DNA of 64,000 nt. Origin: an uncultured Psychroserpens sp. GTDB taxonomy: Bacteria; Bacteroidota; Bacteroidia; Flavobacteriales; Flavobacteriaceae. Of this stretch, positions 18,327-28,475 are shown one piece after another; position 1 is the stretch's first letter; the number at the start of each line of letters is the position of its first letter. The notes below the pieces were generated by a model. It did no database searches and was not told the DNA's origin. It saw nothing but the letters and a program-made list of their open reading frames with translations. The DNA lies in NCBI RefSeq assembly GCF_947500255.1, contig NZ_CANMRL010000001.1:682001-746000 (forward strand), given 5' to 3'. The position numbers and the translations under genes were made by a program.

Positions 18327-20309
18327 TCAGTCGTCTATACTTATAAGTCCTCCTTTTGCTTTTTTAAACTTCTTGACATACTCATCATTAACATGAACTA
18401 TATAAGTACCAGCTCCAAGTGTTGACACATTAACAATTTGCCCATCAACTACATTTTGATTTATAATTGGTGTCCCCGAATTATATAAACTATACAACTT
18501 TAAATTAAAAATTGGTTGAAGTTGTTTACCAAAAGGAACAAGTCCTCCTCCACTATCTAAAGGCACTTCAATTAACCCATTTCCAATATCTAAATGTGCA
18601 ACTCGTCCAGAAGTAGCAGGATCATCCCATTTAAATGCAAACACATAAATATTATCGTTTATGTTTTCATTTGATTCTTCGACAGAATTATCATAATCGA
18701 TGTCAAAAAACATGTAATAAGTTACATTTTCTTGTAAGTTCAATCCTAATATATTACTTCCAATAAATTCACTAATACTAACAGTTTCAGAGCTATTGGC
18801 ATTAATACCACTACCAAAGTTAGGCGTAGAAAAGCCATAAACAGCAGCTGTACCATTAGGATATGCCGAAGAAGATGTCGAAACACCTAAATATGTTGGA
18901 AATCCACCTGCATCTCCATCATCGTTGTTTTGAACAGTAATATCAAAATCGGCCCATTCATCTTTCTTGAAAATAATAGTTTCTCCATTTCCTACATTAT
19001 ATGTAGTTCCAGAAACAGTAACAATAATATTTCCCCAAGTTAAATTAGGTAAAGCAGTATTATCAGTATCATCACATGCATCACCTAAACCATCGTTATC
19101 AGTATCTGCTTGATCTGGATTATAATTATCTGGACAGTTATCATTTGAATTGTTTACACCATCACCATCTCTATCATTATCACATACATCACCTAGACCA
19201 TCTCCATCACTATCTGTTTGACTAGAGTTAGAGTTGTTTGGACAGTTATCGCAAGCATTCCCAAGACCGTCACCATCATTATCTGCTTGGTCGGCGTTTG
19301 CATCGTCCTCACAGTTATCACATACATCACCAACACCATCGCCATCTGCATCAGCTTGATCGGCATTGGCAACTTCAGGACAATTATCATTAATGTCAAT
19401 TATTCCGTCACCATCTTCATCATCACATACATCACCAATACCATCATTATCGGCATCAGCTTGATCAGGGTTAGCTATTAATGGGCAATTGTCATTAGTA
19501 TCAATAATACCATCGTTATCATCATCGTCATCACATAAATCTCCTAGACCATCATTATCATTATCCTCTTGATTTGGATTTGCATCATTTGGACAATTAT
19601 CACACACATCTCCAGCTCCATCATTATCACTATCAGCCTGACCTGGATTTGATGTACTAACACAGTTATCTTCCAAATCAAATATACCGTCACCATCAGT
19701 ATCAACACCTTGATAAATACCAATCATTGGCAAATCCATATCAATACATTGTGTTAATACAGGTGGCCAACCCAAAGGATTTGGTTTTACAGTAACTAAT
19801 GTAATTAGATACTCATCTGAAGACACATGGTCTGGAAATAATGACTTCACGTCAATACTATCACTTTCATAATAATATTTGTAGTAATCAAATGACGCTC
19901 CTGATACTGGATTGGTATACGGAAATAGAAATTCATAATTATAATGATCTGTTGGTGTATTCAGATAAACATAATACAACTCTTGTCCAGGAGGTATTGG
20001 ATTAAGTATTGGATCACTATTTAATGGATACACATCACCATTAGCGTCTTTTCTTCTAATGATAAGTTGCCATCCTGTAGCTCCCCAAGGATCAACGGGA
20101 TATTGTAAATTATAGTTTTCAATTAATTGAGGGCCAGTTATGCTACTATACTCAACATTGAATTTCATGTAGGTATTAGCCGTTTGTGGTACATCGTCAA
20201 AATAATCTAATGTAGGACTACAACTGGCGTTAGCAGGATAATAAGGTCCAAACTGTCCAAAACCAAGAACAGGTAAGAGCATTAACATAAATAAATAATA
20301 ATTTTTCAT
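18327..20309 (-). CDS. Secreted thrombospondin type 3 repeat protein with T9SS-like tail
   Basis: The 660-residue protein has a signal peptide (1-19, VLGFGQ), a beta-rich N-terminal region (20-200), then calcium-binding thrombospondin type 3 repeats at about residues 203-416 (units of the form DxDxDGxGDxCDNCPxxxNxxQ, about eight cysteine-containing units). A CARDB-like domain (about 420-560) and a C-terminal region like a T9SS sorting domain follow (LGAGTYIVHVNDEYVKKFKK). It is probably exported across the outer membrane and stabilised by calcium; ligand unknown. Monocistronic, convergent with the SGNH gene. The repeats are also visible at DNA level (19055-19700). Confidence 0.85.
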   Translation of the reverse strand: MKNYYLFMLMLLPVLGFGQFGPYYPANASCSPTLDYFDDVPQTANTYMKFNVEYSSITGPQLIENYNLQYPVDPWGATGWQLIIRRKDANGDVYPLNSDPILNPIPPGQELYYVYLNTPTDHYNYEFLFPYTNPVSGASFDYYKYYYESDSIDVKSLFPDHVSSDEYLITLVTVKPNPLGWPPVLTQCIDMDLPMIGIYQGVDTDGDGIFDLEDNCVSTSNPGQADSDNDGAGDVCDNCPNDANPNQEDNDNDGLGDLCDDDDDNDGIIDTNDNCPLIANPDQADADNDGIGDVCDDEDGDGIIDINDNCPEVANADQADADGDGVGDVCDNCEDDANADQADNDGDGLGNACDNCPNNSNSSQTDSDGDGLGDVCDNDRDGDGVNNSNDNCPDNYNPDQADTDNDGLGDACDDTDNTALPNLTWGNIIVTVSGTTYNVGNGETIIFKKDEWADFDITVQNNDDGDAGGFPTYLGVSTSSSAYPNGTAAVYGFSTPNFGSGINANSSETVSISEFIGSNILGLNLQENVTYYMFFDIDYDNSVEESNENINDNIYVFAFKWDDPATSGRVAHLDIGNGLIEVPLDSGGGLVPFGKQLQPIFNLKLYSLYNSGTPIINQNVVDGQIVNVSTLGAGTYIVHVNDEYVKKFKKAKGGLISIDD

Positions 20310-20491
20310 AATAAAAAAGATTTGGGTTAAGTCTTTAAGTTACGCAAAAAAAATGTAGGAAAATTACCATTTATCGAAAACTAGAAAACCAAATTAATGA
20401 GATTATTTTTTTATTAAGAGTGAAAAACTCCTCAAAAATATATTGAATAAAAAAGCCTTTAAAATTACTTTAGTTTTAAATTAAAAAGATA

Positions 20492-20499
20492 TATCTTTG
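20492..20499 (+). promoter_or_regulatory. -7 box of the atpD-atpC promoter
   Basis: TATCTTTG matches TAnnTTTG, 60 nt before the atpD ATG. No TTG lies at the usual 17-23 nt upstream. Confidence 0.55.
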
Positions 20500-20555
20500 C
20501 AGCGCGAAAAACGAATGTTTTTAGCAATCGAAATATCTAAACATTAAATACATAA

Positions 20556-22067
<1,512 letters not shown>

Positions 22068-22084
22068 TCTAAAATTACAGAACT

Positions 22085-22360
22085 ATGCTTTTAGAAATTG
22101 TATCACCAGAAGCTACACTATTTAGTGGAGAAGTAACTAGCGTTACTGTTCCGGGTGTTATGGGTGAATTTGAAATGTTAACTAATCACGCACCTGTCAT
22201 CTCATTACTAAAAGAAGGAAACGTGAAAATTAACGGTAATATTACTCTTGAAGAAGAGGTTGAATCTTTATTTAATAAATCTGATAGAGGGTTTTGGTTA
22301 CCTATCACTTCTGGAACAATTGAAATGAAAGATAATAAAGTAATTGTATTAGCAGACTAA
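22085..22360 (+). CDS. atpC: F-type ATP synthase subunit epsilon (short form)
   Basis: A 91-residue protein made only of the N-terminal beta-sandwich (MLLEIVSPEATLFSGEVTSVTVPG, quoted as LEIVSPEATLFSGEV; GEFEMLTNHAPVISLL). The C-terminal helical hairpin of the 130-140-residue epsilon subunits, which inhibits ATP hydrolysis, is absent. Such a short form is usual in Bacteroidota. Located 17 nt after atpD and followed by a terminator. Confidence 0.93.
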   Translation: MLLEIVSPEATLFSGEVTSVTVPGVMGEFEMLTNHAPVISLLKEGNVKINGNITLEEEVESLFNKSDRGFWLPITSGTIEMKDNKVIVLAD

Positions 22361-22387
22361 GACATTATTTTGTTTACATATATAAAA

Positions 22388-22417
22388 AACGCCAAACATT
22401 ATGTTTGGCGTTTTTGT
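22388..22417. terminator. Bidirectional terminator after atpC
   Basis: CGCCAAAC (22390-22397), loop ATTAT, GTTTGGCG (22403-22410), A-run before and T-run after. It serves atpDC and the convergent gene at 22478-22894. Confidence 0.85.
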
Positions 22418-22477
22418 TTAATTGATTTTTATTAAGAAATAAGCAACATAAGCAATGTTGCTTATTTTACTTTAAAA

Positions 22478-22894
22478 TTATTTCCCTTTTCTATAAAATA
22501 TTTTACTTACTACTTTCCACTCGCCATCAATCTTAATCAAATTCATATAATCTATAAAACTAAATTTCTCATAATCTATTTCTAATTTAGCATTAGCCAC
22601 ATTTCCTGTGATATTGATATAGGTGATACGTGTTTTCCGATCTTGCTTTGGACCACGTTTTACTACTTTTTTAAAAAACTCTAAAGCATTAACTTCCGTA
22701 TACTCACCATTTCGTATATATTTCATTGTGGCATTCTTATGAAACGCTTTTTTAAGCGTGTCAAAATCGTTGTTGGTTCCTCCATCCAAATAATAAGACA
22801 CCGTTTGCTCTACTAGTTTATACTCTGAATCTTGAGCTAAAGTAATTGTTGACATACTTAAGCATAGTAATAATGTAATGATTGATGTTTTCAT
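22478..22894 (-). CDS. Secreted NTF2-like (lumazine-binding-like) protein
   Basis: A 138-residue exported protein: signal peptide 1-20 (TITLAQ), then one NTF2-like domain of the lumazine_bd_2/SnoaL type (VSYYLDGGTNNDFDTLKKAF, ATMKYIRNGEYTEV, YEKFSFIDYMNLIKIDGEWKVV in part, with the final DGEWKVVSKIF strand). It is clearly similar to the N-terminal domain of the upstream gene product (both keep the YxxxFIDxxxLxKxxxxWKxxSK pattern). The gene lies 20 nt after the DJ-1 fusion gene and is probably cotranscribed. No catalytic residues can be assigned. Confidence 0.8.
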   Translation of the reverse strand: MKTSIITLLLCLSMSTITLAQDSEYKLVEQTVSYYLDGGTNNDFDTLKKAFHKNATMKYIRNGEYTEVNALEFFKKVVKRGPKQDRKTRITYINITGNVANAKLEIDYEKFSFIDYMNLIKIDGEWKVVSKIFYRKGK

Positions 22895-22914
22895 TGTTTT
22901 TAAATTTAAAATGA

Positions 22915-24030
22915 TTATTGTTTTTGTAATCTTGCTATAACTTCTTTGGCTACTTTGGTAGATGAGGATGGGTCTTGTCCTGTTATCAATCGGTCATCTG
23001 AAATATAATAACTATCCCAACCCGTCTTTGAATACTTAAAATCTCCTCCATGCTGTTTGATTTTTTCTTCTATAGAAAATGGAAATTCTTTATAATAAGC
23101 TTTTTCTTTTTTCTCAAGTATATCTGGATAACCATTTACTTTTCTATTCTCAACCAAATAGCCTCCATCACTGGTTTTTAAATTAACAATTCCAGCTGTA
23201 CCATGGCAAACCGCTGAAACAATACCATTTTGCTCATAAACAGCCATTGAGATATTTTGAATCTGTTTGTTTTCAGGAACCTGATACATAGCAGAACCAC
23301 CTCCAACATAATACACTGCATTATAACTTGAAGCATTAATTTCATCTGGAGATTTAGTATAGGTTAATCGCGTCATAAATTGATTATTGGTATAATATTG
23401 ACGCTGTAGACTATCTTTTGCATTATAATAATGGCCTAAGTGAATCGCACCTCCATGAGGCGTCATAAAGTCTACCTGATAATTGTTATTTATAAAAGTA
23501 TCGTAAGCATATATAATTTCTGAAAAGCTTACACCTGTCTCGATGCTTGAATTGCCGTAAGTTTTGGCATTGGACATGATAAATAAAATTCGCCCTTTAC
23601 TTTCTAAAGGAGATCTCGTCGCTGTTTTACTTATTATCTTCCAACTGTTATTTACTTTTTTGAGCAAAAACAAATCTATGAAATAGAGTTTAGATTCTGG
23701 CATAGTAATCTCCACTTTAGCTGTAGCAATATCATTATAAACCTCAATTGTTAAAATATTTCCTATTCTACCAGCAAAAGTTCCAGGCTTATTCTTTTTG
23801 AATAAATCTGAATAGGTCTCAGGCGAAAACAACACAGAAGTACCATCACCTTTAGTAAGGTACAAAGTAGCATCTTTTGTAAATGCGCTTTTAATTTGTT
23901 CTGGCTGATTAAATGAACTCCCGTTGATATAATCATGCAATGTTTTACTGATGGCAAATTCATCTGCTGATTGGGCAAACAACATACCTACTGAACAGCA
24001 TAAAACAGCTGTTATAAATTTTACTTTCAT
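22915..24030 (-). CDS. Exported fusion of NTF2-like and DJ-1/PfpI (type 1 glutamine amidotransferase-like) domains
   Basis: A 371-residue protein: signal peptide (1-19, GMLFAQ), an NTF2-like domain (about 20-140) and a DJ-1/PfpI domain of the Hsp31-like branch (about 145-371: GRILFIMSNA, GVSFSEIIYAYDTFI, VDFMTPHGGAIHLG, VGGGSAMYQVPEN). The nucleophile elbow SAVCHGTAG is intact with Cys275. Family members act as glyoxalases, deglycases or chaperones; this one appears to be periplasmic. The next gene encodes a free NTF2-like protein like its own N-terminal half. Downstream of an AraC-type regulator gene with an inverted repeat between them. Confidence 0.85.
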   Translation of the reverse strand: MKVKFITAVLCCSVGMLFAQSADEFAISKTLHDYINGSSFNQPEQIKSAFTKDATLYLTKGDGTSVLFSPETYSDLFKKNKPGTFAGRIGNILTIEVYNDIATAKVEITMPESKLYFIDLFLLKKVNNSWKIISKTATRSPLESKGRILFIMSNAKTYGNSSIETGVSFSEIIYAYDTFINNNYQVDFMTPHGGAIHLGHYYNAKDSLQRQYYTNNQFMTRLTYTKSPDEINASSYNAVYYVGGGSAMYQVPENKQIQNISMAVYEQNGIVSAVCHGTAGIVNLKTSDGGYLVENRKVNGYPDILEKKEKAYYKEFPFSIEEKIKQHGGDFKYSKTGWDSYYISDDRLITGQDPSSSTKVAKEVIARLQKQ

Positions 24031-24091
24031 CTTTCGTTTTTTATTGATTGAGAATAAATCTCTAAAAACGAATTAAAAATGTGTTCTTAAT

Positions 24092-24118
24092 TTATAATTG
24101 ATATGTCCAGAATTATAA
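24092..24118. promoter_or_regulatory. Inverted repeat upstream of the DJ-1 fusion gene
   Basis: TTATAATT (24092-24099) and AATTATAA (24111-24118) are perfect 8-bp arms with an 11-bp spacer. It lies between the end of the AraC-type regulator gene and the DJ-1 fusion start, a plausible operator for that regulator. The AT-rich arms could arise by chance. Confidence 0.3.
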
Positions 24119-24134
24119 TTTTGGAGAAAAAGAG

Positions 24135-25178
24135 CTATGAAAACTGTTTTTTAAATTCAGCAGGAGTTGTTCCTGTTAACTTTTTGAATGTTGCATAAAA
24201 TGTTGATTTAGAACTAAAACCTGCTTCCAAACCAATAGCCTCTAGCGTAAATTGATCGTTCTTTTGAAGAAGTTCTTTTGCTTCCTCTGTTCGCAATGTA
24301 TTTATATGTTGCGCAAAAGATTTTCCTAAATTATCATTTAATAATTGAGATAAATAATGTGTAGATACTTCTAATTCGTGAGCAATATCTTTAAGTTTTA
24401 TATTGCTGTTTTTATATAGTTTTTTCTCTTCCATTATAGCATCAAGTCTTTTAATAAAGATTTCTGCTTCGGTGTTCTCTATTTTTTTTGATCCATATTT
24501 TGGTTCAGCTTCAGTAAATATTTCCTTTCTATTTTTTCTAAATAACAAAAAGAATATCACTAAATATAACACTACGGAAAACGATACAGCTCCTGAGATA
24601 TACCACTTTTTTCTTCCAAGCATATAGGCTAGGTAAATGGTAAGTGAGCTAGCATAAACGACCAATAGCCACACCTCAGAAGTAGTACAGGATTTATACT
24701 TTTTAATGAATCTTTTTAAAATATGTCTCAATAGATATCCAGACAATAAGACATAAATTCCCCAGGTATAGTAAATAAAACGTATAAAATATGTATTCCA
24801 AAATGCGCGTTCACTTTTATAGGGTTTCAAAATTCCTACAACAACTATAAAAATGAGCAAAATGGTGATATGGATTTTCCAGGAATTGGGCACCTTTTTT
24901 ATCTCGTCAAGAGACGCTTTTATATAATAGAATAGCATTACACCTATTAAAAAACAAGCAGACAAACCTATTTGAATATAGAGTAATACATCATTCTCAT
25001 TGTAAACCATATATACAGATTTACCAATTCTAATACTTAACATTAAAACGAGTAATCCCAAAAAGTAATTAGGTAAGCGGTTTTTTTTACGAAAAAAGAG
25101 AAGGTAGAAACTTAATAAAAACCCATTAAAAACACCTAAAGCGCTGAAAAAAAATAACAGTTGATTGGAGGTATCCAT
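24135..25178 (-). CDS. AraC-family regulator with membrane-spanning N-terminus
   Basis: The 347-residue protein has about seven hydrophobic helices (residues 5-215, starting LLFFFSALGVFNGFLLSFYLL in pieces) joined to a C-terminal AraC DNA-binding domain (about 245-347: IKLKDIAHELEVSTHYLSQLLND, GLEAGFSSKSTFYATFKKLTG, TPAEFKKQF). This is a common flavobacterial layout, in which the membrane part is thought to sense an unknown signal. Starts 9 nt after umuD stops and lies upstream of the DJ-1 fusion gene, which is its likely target. Confidence 0.88.
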   Translation of the reverse strand: MDTSNQLLFFFSALGVFNGFLLSFYLLFFRKKNRLPNYFLGLLVLMLSIRIGKSVYMVYNENDVLLYIQIGLSACFLIGVMLFYYIKASLDEIKKVPNSWKIHITILLIFIVVVGILKPYKSERAFWNTYFIRFIYYTWGIYVLLSGYLLRHILKRFIKKYKSCTTSEVWLLVVYASSLTIYLAYMLGRKKWYISGAVSFSVVLYLVIFFLLFRKNRKEIFTEAEPKYGSKKIENTEAEIFIKRLDAIMEEKKLYKNSNIKLKDIAHELEVSTHYLSQLLNDNLGKSFAQHINTLRTEEAKELLQKNDQFTLEAIGLEAGFSSKSTFYATFKKLTGTTPAEFKKQFS

Positions 25179-25187
25179 TAAAGTCTA

Positions 25188-25628
25188 TTATACTTTTTTA
25201 ATGACATTGGTAACAATACCCCAAATTAGAAAATTATTCTCTTCGGTGATGTTAATAATTGGATAATCTGGGTTTTCTGGCTGCAACCACATTTGGTTAT
25301 TAGATACACGTAACCGTTTTACTGTAAACTCGCCATCTAAAAAACAAACAGCTATTTTATTATTTGCTGGTTCAAGACTTCGGTCTATAACTAATAAATC
25401 ATTATCCTCTAGCCCTGCTCCAATCATAGACTGCCCACTCACACGAGCATAAAATGTAGCTTCTTTATTTCGAACTAATTCTTCATCTAGAGATAAGCGT
25501 TGTTCTTTAAAATCGTCGGCTGGTGAAGGGAAACCTGCTGAAATCCCTGCGTCAAACAATTGTGCTGCCGCTCCTTCTATGACTTCTGGTGTGAAAAAAG
25601 TTAAACTTTCTGATTTGTGTGTTATCAT
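25188..25628 (-). CDS. umuD: Translesion polymerase V autoproteolytic subunit UmuD
   Basis: A 146-residue LexA/UmuD-type S24 peptidase. The self-cleavage site is Ala31-Gly32 in SAGFPSPA, followed by catalytic Ser67 (SGQSMIG) and Lys104 (FTVKRL). After cleavage UmuD' joins UmuC to form polymerase V. It has no DNA-binding domain. Its ATG overlaps the umuC stop codon by four bases, so umuC is translated first; the more familiar order is umuD before umuC. Confidence 0.93.
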   Translation of the reverse strand: MITHKSESLTFFTPEVIEGAAAQLFDAGISAGFPSPADDFKEQRLSLDEELVRNKEATFYARVSGQSMIGAGLEDNDLLVIDRSLEPANNKIAVCFLDGEFTVKRLRVSNNQMWLQPENPDYPIINITEENNFLIWGIVTNVIKKV

Positions 25629-26881
25629 TTTACTACAATAATATCGTTAATACTCGTGGTATATTTTGGTGATAATCGCTCTTGACGCATTTTCCATGTA
25701 CGTTTTAGATCTTGATTACCTAATTTAATTTTATGACTTTTATATTTTGTATTTAAACTATCAATCGATTGCATCAATGGTTGATGTTTAGGGTTTTCAG
25801 CATCAAACAAATGTAATTGATGATTATTGGTTGGCACCAAGCCTGTAACTATTACTCCTGCTCTTTTGTACTTTATTCCTGTTTTAAAGATAGACATTAC
25901 TGCATTGATTGCACAATTACTTATGATTAAAGATGAGTTTGTTGGGTAAGATAAACTTATACTTTTACTTGCACGATGTTGTTCTAAATCTTTTTTGTGT
26001 CTATCACTACTTAGCATCACAATAATCATGTGGCAACTCGATCCTTGTTTGCGCAGTTTTTCGGCACAACTGGTCGCAAAAGTAGAAATACGCTCTTTTA
26101 TATTCTCAATATCTGAATAGGTATATTCAAAGCTACGTGTTGTTGCTATAGCTCGTTTATTTTTAGGCTCATCTAATAAAATTTTAGAGTTTCCTTCTAA
26201 ATCCTTCTTTAACTTCCATTCGGTAATAGAAAAAGTTTTTCGTACCCAATCATCAGATAATTGTGTGAAATCATAAGCAGTTTTACAACCTTTAGCTTTT
26301 AGTCGTTTTTGTAGGCCATATCCTATTCCCCAAACAGCTTCTATTTTAATCCATTTTAAGGCTTTTATACGTTTGTCTTCAGAATCTATCACATAAACAC
26401 CTTTTGTTTGCTTCGGAAATTTTCGAGCAACTTTATTAGCTACTTTAGATAAGGCTTTTGTTGGAGCTATACCAACACAAGTTGGAATGCCTGTCCATTT
26501 TAAAATACGATGTCGCATTTCATTTCCGTAGTCATCAAAATTATAGTTTTCAAAACCTTTAAATTGTAAAAAAGCCTCGTCAATACTATACACCTCAACA
26601 TCTGGAGTAAACTGACTTAGAATATTCATAACGCGACTACTCATATCACCATATAAAGGATAATTGGATGACAGTACATGAATATCATTGACCTTACAAA
26701 AGCCTTCCCATTTAAAAATAGGTGCTCCCATTGGCAAGTCCAACGCTTTTGCTTCATCGCTTCGTGAAATTACACAACCATCATTATTGCTAAGAATCGC
26801 AATTGGTTTTCCTCGTAAATTAGGGTTAAAAACACGTTCGCAAGACGCATAAAAATTATTACAATCCACAAGTGCAAACAT
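25625..26881 (-). CDS. umuC: Y-family DNA polymerase UmuC
   Basis: A 418-residue translesion polymerase. Catalytic residues are visible in MFALVDCNNFYASCERVF (quoted in part: ALVDCNNFYASCE) and VYSIDEAFL, with the steric-gate and finger region CVISRSDEAKALDLPMG. The helix-hairpin-helix thumb (WGIGYGLQKRLKAKG) and little finger follow, with a C-terminal UmuC-specific tail. Complete length. It is placed 43 nt after a GNAT gene and overlaps umuD by four bases. Confidence 0.95.
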   Translation of the reverse strand: MFALVDCNNFYASCERVFNPNLRGKPIAILSNNDGCVISRSDEAKALDLPMGAPIFKWEGFCKVNDIHVLSSNYPLYGDMSSRVMNILSQFTPDVEVYSIDEAFLQFKGFENYNFDDYGNEMRHRILKWTGIPTCVGIAPTKALSKVANKVARKFPKQTKGVYVIDSEDKRIKALKWIKIEAVWGIGYGLQKRLKAKGCKTAYDFTQLSDDWVRKTFSITEWKLKKDLEGNSKILLDEPKNKRAIATTRSFEYTYSDIENIKERISTFATSCAEKLRKQGSSCHMIIVMLSSDRHKKDLEQHRASKSISLSYPTNSSLIISNCAINAVMSIFKTGIKYKRAGVIVTGLVPTNNHQLHLFDAENPKHQPLMQSIDSLNTKYKSHKIKLGNQDLKRTWKMRQERLSPKYTTSINDIIVVK

Positions 26882-26884
26882 ATG

Positions 26885-26921
26885 TGTAAATATACAATAA
26901 AATGTTTGAATTTTACAATTC
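26885..26921. promoter_or_regulatory. Two short dyads upstream of umuC
   Basis: TGTA-N4-TACA at 26885-26896 lies directly before the umuC start, and GAATT-N4-AATTC at 26908-26921 follows within the 43-bp gap to the GNAT gene. Either could be a damage-response operator, but short AT-rich dyads are common here. Confidence 0.25.
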
Positions 26922-26924
26922 TAT

Positions 26925-27470
26925 TTAAATAGACAAACGAATAAGTTCCCAGGTATCGTCATTAGAGTTGTAGATTTTTAACAACTCAAAACCTATAGCT
27001 AGATGCGCATTTGAAGAACGCACATTTTTAATATTTACTTCTGTAATTATGGCATCAAAGTCTGGTTTTAACACTTGAGACATAAATTGATACAAGCCTC
27101 TAAATATACCTTGCTTCCTATATGCCTTAGATACACATACTTGTCCCATCACTATATAGTTTTGCGCCTCTGGAATAATCGATTCGATTTCATTAAACAT
27201 AGACACTAATATGGGAATCTCATCTTTAAAGCTTTTAGTCATGCATAACACATAACCAACAATATTTTCTTCATGCTTTGCAATAATATGGGCACATGAA
27301 TCATTCATACGCTTTAAAATATCAAAAGTATGATGAATGGTGACATAGCCTTCCTTTTCTTGTTCTGAAGCTGTTATCTTTTTGGGAAGGTTATCACTTT
27401 GAAGCTTCAAAATAGCTTCTAATTCCTCGTTGGTTTTTACTCTATGATATGTAATTTTAGGTTTCAACAT
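26925..27470 (-). CDS. GNAT family N-acetyltransferase
   Basis: The 181-residue protein has the GNAT fold: an N-terminal KITYHRVKTNEELEAIL, the central NIVGYVLCM strand, the acetyl-CoA motif VSKAYRKQGIFRGLYQFM (RxxGxx[GA]-like, here RKQGIFRGL) and NIKNVRSSNAHLAIGFELLKIY, typical for small-molecule or protein N-acetyltransferases. Substrate unknown. Its start overlaps the end of the XRE regulator gene by 14 nt, so it is translationally linked to the DUF2975 operon. Confidence 0.85.
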   Translation of the reverse strand: MLKPKITYHRVKTNEELEAILKLQSDNLPKKITASEQEKEGYVTIHHTFDILKRMNDSCAHIIAKHEENIVGYVLCMTKSFKDEIPILVSMFNEIESIIPEAQNYIVMGQVCVSKAYRKQGIFRGLYQFMSQVLKPDFDAIITEVNIKNVRSSNAHLAIGFELLKIYNSNDDTWELIRLSI

Positions 27471-27663
27471 ACTCCAAAATATCTGCAGGCTGACAGTCTA
27501 AAGCTTCACAAATAGCCTCTAAAGTAGAAAATCGAATTGCTTTTGCTTTGCCAGACTTTAAGATAGACAAATTAGCTGTTGTAATACCAATAATCTCAGC
27601 CAATTCTTTGCTTTTCATTTTCCGCTTGGCAAGCACTATATCTAAATTTACAATTATTGGCAT
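27457..27663 (-). CDS. Small XRE-type helix-turn-helix regulator
   Basis: A 68-residue protein consisting of one Cro/C1-type HTH domain of the HTH_26/YozG kind (LAKRKMKSKELAEIIGITTANLSIL, quoted in part: SKELAEIIGITTANLS; FSTLEAICEALDCQPADIL). Small regulators of this type are found beside DUF2975 genes in Firmicutes and Bacteroidota. It follows the third DUF2975 gene by 2 nt and overlaps the GNAT gene by 14 nt. It probably autoregulates the operon, with the paired palindromes at 29531-29579 as the best candidate operators. Confidence 0.9.
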   Translation of the reverse strand: MPIIVNLDIVLAKRKMKSKELAEIIGITTANLSILKSGKAKAIRFSTLEAICEALDCQPADILEYVET

Positions 27664-27687
27664 ACTTAAATGGTTAATTTGTTTTCT
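27661..27687. repeat. Gene-junction repeat, copy 3 (DUF2975-C / XRE)
   Basis: This 27-nt stretch spans the end of the third DUF2975 gene, the 2-nt gap and the XRE start. It matches the junction at 28473-28499 at 23 of 27 positions. Confidence 0.6.
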
Positions 27688-28475
27688 TGTTGCATTTTAC
27701 TACCAGACTTTAATAGTGCACTAAGAACAATAAGAGAAAACCCAACTAAAAACAATGAAAAATCAAAATCTAAACGTGAACTCATGGCTATATCTACATA
27801 GTTTAAGCCATCATTCAATGGCTGTATAACAATATCTTTTAATGTCATCCCTAGAATAGAATTAATTATTACAGCGAGTAGAACCTTAGAAATCATTATT
27901 ACGCCTAACATTTGTATTAATTTATATAGCTTTTGAGAAAATTCAATAGTGATTCTTAACATCTTAAATATATTCTTAAGAAAGAAGAAAACAATGATTA
28001 AAATAATAAAGTTTAAATAAGTTCTAAACACAATAATCACTTTATTGAATACTGTTTTAGGTTTTATATGTACATGACCATCTCCTCTAAACACATTAGA
28101 AGTCAGTTCGAAATTATCTCCCATTCCATAGTTATTAATACTTACAACAGCTTTAAAATTTAAGGAATCTTCTGTAGTTATTAAATTAGCATATTGAGGT
28201 ATAGTAGCGTATGTTTTCTTCCCTTTATCATCAATCCCTTCTTTATAATCAGTAAACAGTATATTATTAAACATTGGATTTTTAGGTTTAACTTTAAATT
28301 CAACAGGCATCTCGTAACCAAGAGAACTATTAAATTTAGGAGAGAAATTACCCATTTTGCCATCATCAGTAAAAGCCTCAGTAGCTAATGCAAATCCAAA
28401 AGCTATAATTAATAAATAAAATGAAATGCTGCATATTAAAAATAATATATCAGCAAGAGCAGTTCCTGTTTTCAT
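27666..28475 (-). CDS. DUF2975 membrane protein, C (long form)
   Basis: The longest of three tandem DUF2975 paralogues (269 residues). An N-terminal hydrophobic helix (about 8-32) is followed by an about 110-residue extracytoplasmic insert (33-150) absent from the other two, then three membrane helices (about 150-260) and the family tail QQENKLTI. DUF2975 has no known biochemical role. Two nt separate it from the gene before and from the XRE gene after. The insert may be a sensor or ligand-binding domain, which is inference. Confidence 0.82.
   Translation of the reverse strand: MKTGTALADILFLICSISFYLLIIAFGFALATEAFTDDGKMGNFSPKFNSSLGYEMPVEFKVKPKNPMFNNILFTDYKEGIDDKGKKTYATIPQYANLITTEDSLNFKAVVSINNYGMGDNFELTSNVFRGDGHVHIKPKTVFNKVIIVFRTYLNFIILIIVFFFLKNIFKMLRITIEFSQKLYKLIQMLGVIMISKVLLAVIINSILGMTLKDIVIQPLNDGLNYVDIAMSSRLDFDFSLFLVGFSLIVLSALLKSGSKMQQENKLTI

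Noticed and set aside
19055-19700. CRISPR-like array of regularly spaced repeats
   Set aside because: The repeats are imperfect, keep frame and encode thrombospondin type 3 units; there are no unique spacers and no cas genes.
22085-22360. Truncated atpC
   Set aside because: The 91-residue form lacks the C-terminal helices, but this is the usual epsilon subunit in Bacteroidota and the gene ends normally before a terminator.
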